A DNA stretch of 64,000 bases from Vanessa cardui (lineage: Eukaryota; Arthropoda; Insecta; Lepidoptera; Nymphalidae). The stretch lies in NCBI RefSeq assembly GCF_905220365.1, contig NC_061126.1:7750001-7814000 (forward strand), given 5' to 3'. Below are positions 60,940-64,000 of the stretch, piece after piece. How positions within the stretch are numbered: position 1 is the stretch's first letter; each line of letters starts with the position of its first letter. Both the position numbers and the translations under genes were made by a program. Below the pieces are notes generated by a model that saw only the letters and a list, made by a program, of their open reading frames with translations, was not told the DNA's origin and did no database searches.

Positions 60940-61320
60940 AGTGCTTTCGAGTGGAAAGGTCCCACGTACGTGCACGGTTTAACCAAGCGGTAAGGCTCGC
61001 TAGCTGGCGACTAACGAACAGCGACTCGCTTGATTGGCGCTGGCGGAGCACCGATCGCCCCGAGCTCCACGCCTTCCGCATTATTTCCAAATTGGAAAAA
61101 ATCAAAGCCCCACATCGTATACGGCAACCGCAAACAAACAAATAATACGGAACCACCGCCAATACAAATGAGTAGCGATACGACGCCGTGCGGAATGCGA
61201 AGTCGGAGTGAAGCCGAGCGTGGGGTCGACGCAAATAAACGTCCGCCGATGTGTTTGAAGGAATTTGTTGCGATGTTTATCGAATGCGATGCGTGCTTAT
61301 AATATCAATATCGCGTCAAA
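60940..61320. promoter_or_regulatory. GC-rich island, candidate regulatory element
   Basis: Strongly richer in G and C than its surroundings, with short overlapping open frames on both strands but no recognisable protein. It includes GACGCAAATAAACG and GCGATGTTTATCG, words that fit homeodomain or forkhead-type sites. A non-coding first exon is another possibility. Confidence 0.3.
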
Positions 61321-61369
61321 CTTTTCCACTCGTTCCAAAAAACAACAAAATAAAGTTAATCGAGGCTAT

Positions 61370-61720
61370 TTATTTCGACGCAATAGCGTTGTTATTATCT
61401 TCCAGATTAACGTTTCGCGGTAATGGCTAAATGAACGTCGACTATGAGCAAATATTCAAACAAATGTCAATAATAAATAACATTCAGGCAGCGGGCAATT
61501 AAGCGCGGGGTCGGAACAATCGGACGGCATCGAAATGCACTTTGCAAATGAACCGAACTGCAGGGCGGGGCGGGCGACGGACGACAAATGTAATTAAACG
61601 GGAGATGCGCTCTGCAGATGCCATCTCTGACCCGCACGCTCCAGATGCCGAGCCAGATAAGGATGCTATCTAATTGGGCACAATGATTTTCCTCTTTGAT
61701 AACGCATTAGATTATTGATT
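61370..61720. promoter_or_regulatory. Motif-dense island, candidate developmental enhancer
   Basis: Contains GGCAATTAAGCG, TGTAATTAAACG and CTAATTGGG homeodomain cores, CAGATG E-boxes, AGATAAGG (GATA type), and ATTATTGATTG (Pbx/Hox-like). It is GC-richer than the flanks and free of open frames. This is an inference from motif density only. Confidence 0.38.
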
Positions 61721-61959
61721 GCAATAATACGATGTATTATTGTTTTTTGATTCATGATGTTAAAAGAAATTATTAGTTGCAATATATTTTTAACACTAAT
61801 TTATAAATCACACAAGCTAAAAAGAATGACATTGTTAATTTTATTTATAAGAAAACTGCGCCAAAACCATATTGCTCTTTTTAGATCCGTCACAGTTATC
61901 AAAGCATAACTTATGGTAGATATATAACTAATAATAAATTTAAACAGGGCGTGATTCAT

Positions 61960-62200
61960 TTAACATGGTCAAAATGTTACTCAAATTCTAACATACACCT
62001 TAAACAAATCCACAAGGGTAGTTTAACACTGTTCCCTTTACAAACAGACAAGCAACAATGGTTGAGTATTAAAATAAACAGTAACGTCGCCATGTGGCGC
62101 ACCCTGGCGAGCAAACAGCAAACAGCGGCTAATATATTCAGCGCCACCGAATGCTGCATTCAACTTATCCTTGGCTGTACCCTTCTCTGAATTATAAGGA
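61960..62200. other. Smaller GC-richer island
   Basis: Text around 62080-62180 (CGCCATGTGGCGC, GCGAGCAAACAGCAAACAGC) stands out from AT-rich flanks. No coding potential was recognised. It could be regulatory. Confidence 0.25.
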
Positions 62201-62457
62201 AACTGGACGGGCTTTTTATAAAATTATTTAATTTATTTTTATATAACCCATTTTATTGTATTATTTTACCGTACGAGTATTTTCTGTTTATTTTAAAAAG
62301 TATTTACATTTACCAATTTAAACAAATCATTATTTTTACGCGTCGAAGTTTTTGGTGGCTGAAATCAAGGAATCAAATGAAAAATTAAAAGCACTGTCAA
62401 CTATGCGAGACGTCCAGTTTTTACTTTTATCTCATGTAAAGAATTAAATATCAATAA

Positions 62458-62657
62458 CTAGTGCTTGCCCGCTTGACTTCGGTCGCGTTTTAGGGAGTTT
62501 GTTGTCATGTGTTAGGTAAAAATCTATCCTATCTCCTTTCTTAAAGTTCAAATTTGCTTCATACCAAATTTCATCAAATTCGGTTAAACGGTTTGGTCGT
62601 GAAAGAGTGACACATAGACAGACAGAGTTGTTTTCACGTTTATAATATTAATATAGA
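62458..62657 (-). mobile_element. Intact 200-bp non-autonomous Helitron
   Basis: On the minus strand it starts TCTATATTAATATTATAAAC and ends GCGGGCAAGCACTAG followed by T. TC and CTAG termini are both present. It is the best-preserved member of the family in the window and serves as the reference for the split copy at 32.1-32.6 kb. Confidence 0.72.
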
Positions 62658-62659
62658 AT

Positions 62660-64000
62660 ATAGATTGTACGTATTCGCATTGATTCACCTTGAAACCACA
62701 GCGAATGTTTGCACGAGCACTACATGCAGAGGTCGTCTTCCGACACGTCAGAGGGCGCGCTAGCGGGGCGTATGAAAAACGTGAGGCCGCGCGGAATGAT
62801 CTAATTGTATTCATTAGCCGGGACGACGCGCAAATATTGACTGTGCCTCACTCGCCTCGGGCACAACCTCCCTTTGATCCCATATCTGCACGAAAAACCC
62901 AAATCTTATAAAGTCGTTTTTTCGTAATTTTTCATGGAACCATATAATCTAAATCACTTTACAACGAACTAATATTTCAATGATAAAAGTAATTGCTTTC
63001 TACAAAATCTTCTGTATATACTTTAAATACACATTCTTATTTACTTGAATTATTATTACAATTTATAATTAATAAGAACATGATTATTAAGAGTTCTAAG
63101 TTCATTATAAATAAATTACAGATCTTATTTTAAAATATACATATAGGTATATGTACAAGAAATTACTTATGACATTTTATAAAACTTTCATTAATCGTAC
63201 AATTTAAGTGATTTGTATTAAAGCTCAACACTGAAAGCATACTGTTTCAGTGCATGTATAATTAATAGGAAATTTAATATTTAAGATATTAGAGGCATTT
63301 ATAATCATTATTCCTCGTTGTCTGTAATTTATCATCTTACAAACATAATATCGTTTAATCAAAATCATATTAATTTTATTAACACTAAATCAATTTTATT
63401 AGATTCTCTTCTTTCATTTAATATACTGTTGGTAAGACTCTTAGCTTTAAAAATAAAAAATAACTTAACTAAAAATAAATAATAAATCAATATAACTTAA
63501 ATGTTATTACAATTTAATAAAGTTATTTACTTCATAATATCTAGTACAAAGTTAATCAATCGCCGAAGCGGCCGAGCGATCAAACACCAAACACACCCCC
63601 CTGTTTATACTTAGCGGATGAAAAGGCAACACCGTACGCCCCGGAATAATATTAGCTACCCTCAATAATACGATCAATGTTAATAAGCTTCTGCATATTC
63701 CGAAAAGCGATTCTATTGCGTATGAAATAAGAACAAATTCGAATTGCCGATAAATCGAAAGATGAGTCATTTTAGAAAAGCTAAGTTTTTTTACTAACTG
63801 GTAACATGTGTTAACATTTGCTGATAATCCTGGATTAACACATCATAATAAAGAGATGAATACGTAGTTTATTTAGCCCGTCTGTCCGTCTGTCGACGCT
63901 ATTCGATGGCGTTTAGTGAGCGACAGGTGCGTTGACGCAACTCATATTATTTCATAAGGTTCCCTTGTAGTCCTTGTACTCGTAAATTCTACTTATCTCG
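62660..64000. other. Right-edge non-coding stretch
   Basis: GC-richer islands at 62690-62900 and 63550-63660 sit in AT-rich DNA. No homeodomain text or other coding sequence was recognised on either strand. Confidence 0.4.

Noticed and set aside
60938..61302. Overlapping open frames on both strands in a GC-rich island
   Set aside because: GC-rich sequence has few stops by chance; the translations show no recognisable domain and disagree in all frames.
1..64000. CRISPR array, operon or other prokaryotic system
   Set aside because: Introns, SINEs and animal muscle genes show a eukaryotic nuclear region, and no regularly spaced repeats were found.

Overview
The window looks like nuclear DNA from a moth or butterfly, most likely nymphalid-like. 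It is very AT-rich, with short phase-consistent exons separated by introns of a few hundred to several thousand bases. The genes are insect muscle and DNA-repair genes. The intergenic DNA is full of short interspersed repeats of lepidopteran type: two SINE families and many roughly 200-bp non-autonomous Helitrons. The species cannot be fixed from sequence reading alone.

Layout. 1-5.3 kb is mostly non-coding, with one isolated exon-like open segment at 2206-2412. 5.36-12.14 kb (+) is a ten-exon XPC/Rad4 nucleotide-excision-repair gene whose exons join in frame to 1209 aa. 14.14-20.36 kb (-) is a five-LIM muscle LIM protein (Mlp84B type, 494 aa per isoform). It carries two tandem, equally long (97 nt), phase-identical versions of one LIM2 exon, which look mutually exclusive. 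An intronless Cys-form selenoprotein F gene (14.79-15.30 kb, +) lies inside the last Mlp84B intron on the opposite strand. 20.9-35.9 kb is a gene-poor stretch of AT-rich DNA, SINEs, Helitrons and one dead reverse-transcriptase fragment. 35.97-37.96 kb (-) is the calponin-family muscle gene Mp20 (four exons, 184 aa) with a clear TATA box and initiator. 41.9-45.9 kb (-) holds the last two exons of a paired-class homeobox gene (PHDP/Prrx-like). Its upstream exons were not found and probably lie to the right of the window.

The most striking object is at about 47.64-56.13 kb: a complete, apparently intact Helentron-type rolling-circle transposon of about 8.5 kb. It has a 12-bp perfect inverted repeat at its two ends, a 5' hairpin, a 3' subterminal hairpin and a T-run end. 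Its single open frame of 2096 codons fuses a Ulp1/C48-like cysteine peptidase, a zinc-knuckle/DUF6570-like region, a Y2 HUH Rep nuclease, a Pif1-type helicase and an endonuclease/exonuclease/phosphatase-fold nuclease. It sits upstream of the visible homeobox exons, probably inside an intron of that gene.

56.1-64.0 kb has no recognisable gene, but it contains several GC-richer islands dense in homeodomain, E-box and GATA-like words. These could be regulatory elements of the homeobox gene. Two muscle structural genes (Mlp84B and Mp20) lie about 16 kb apart on the same strand, and a consensus MEF2 site sits upstream of Mlp84B.
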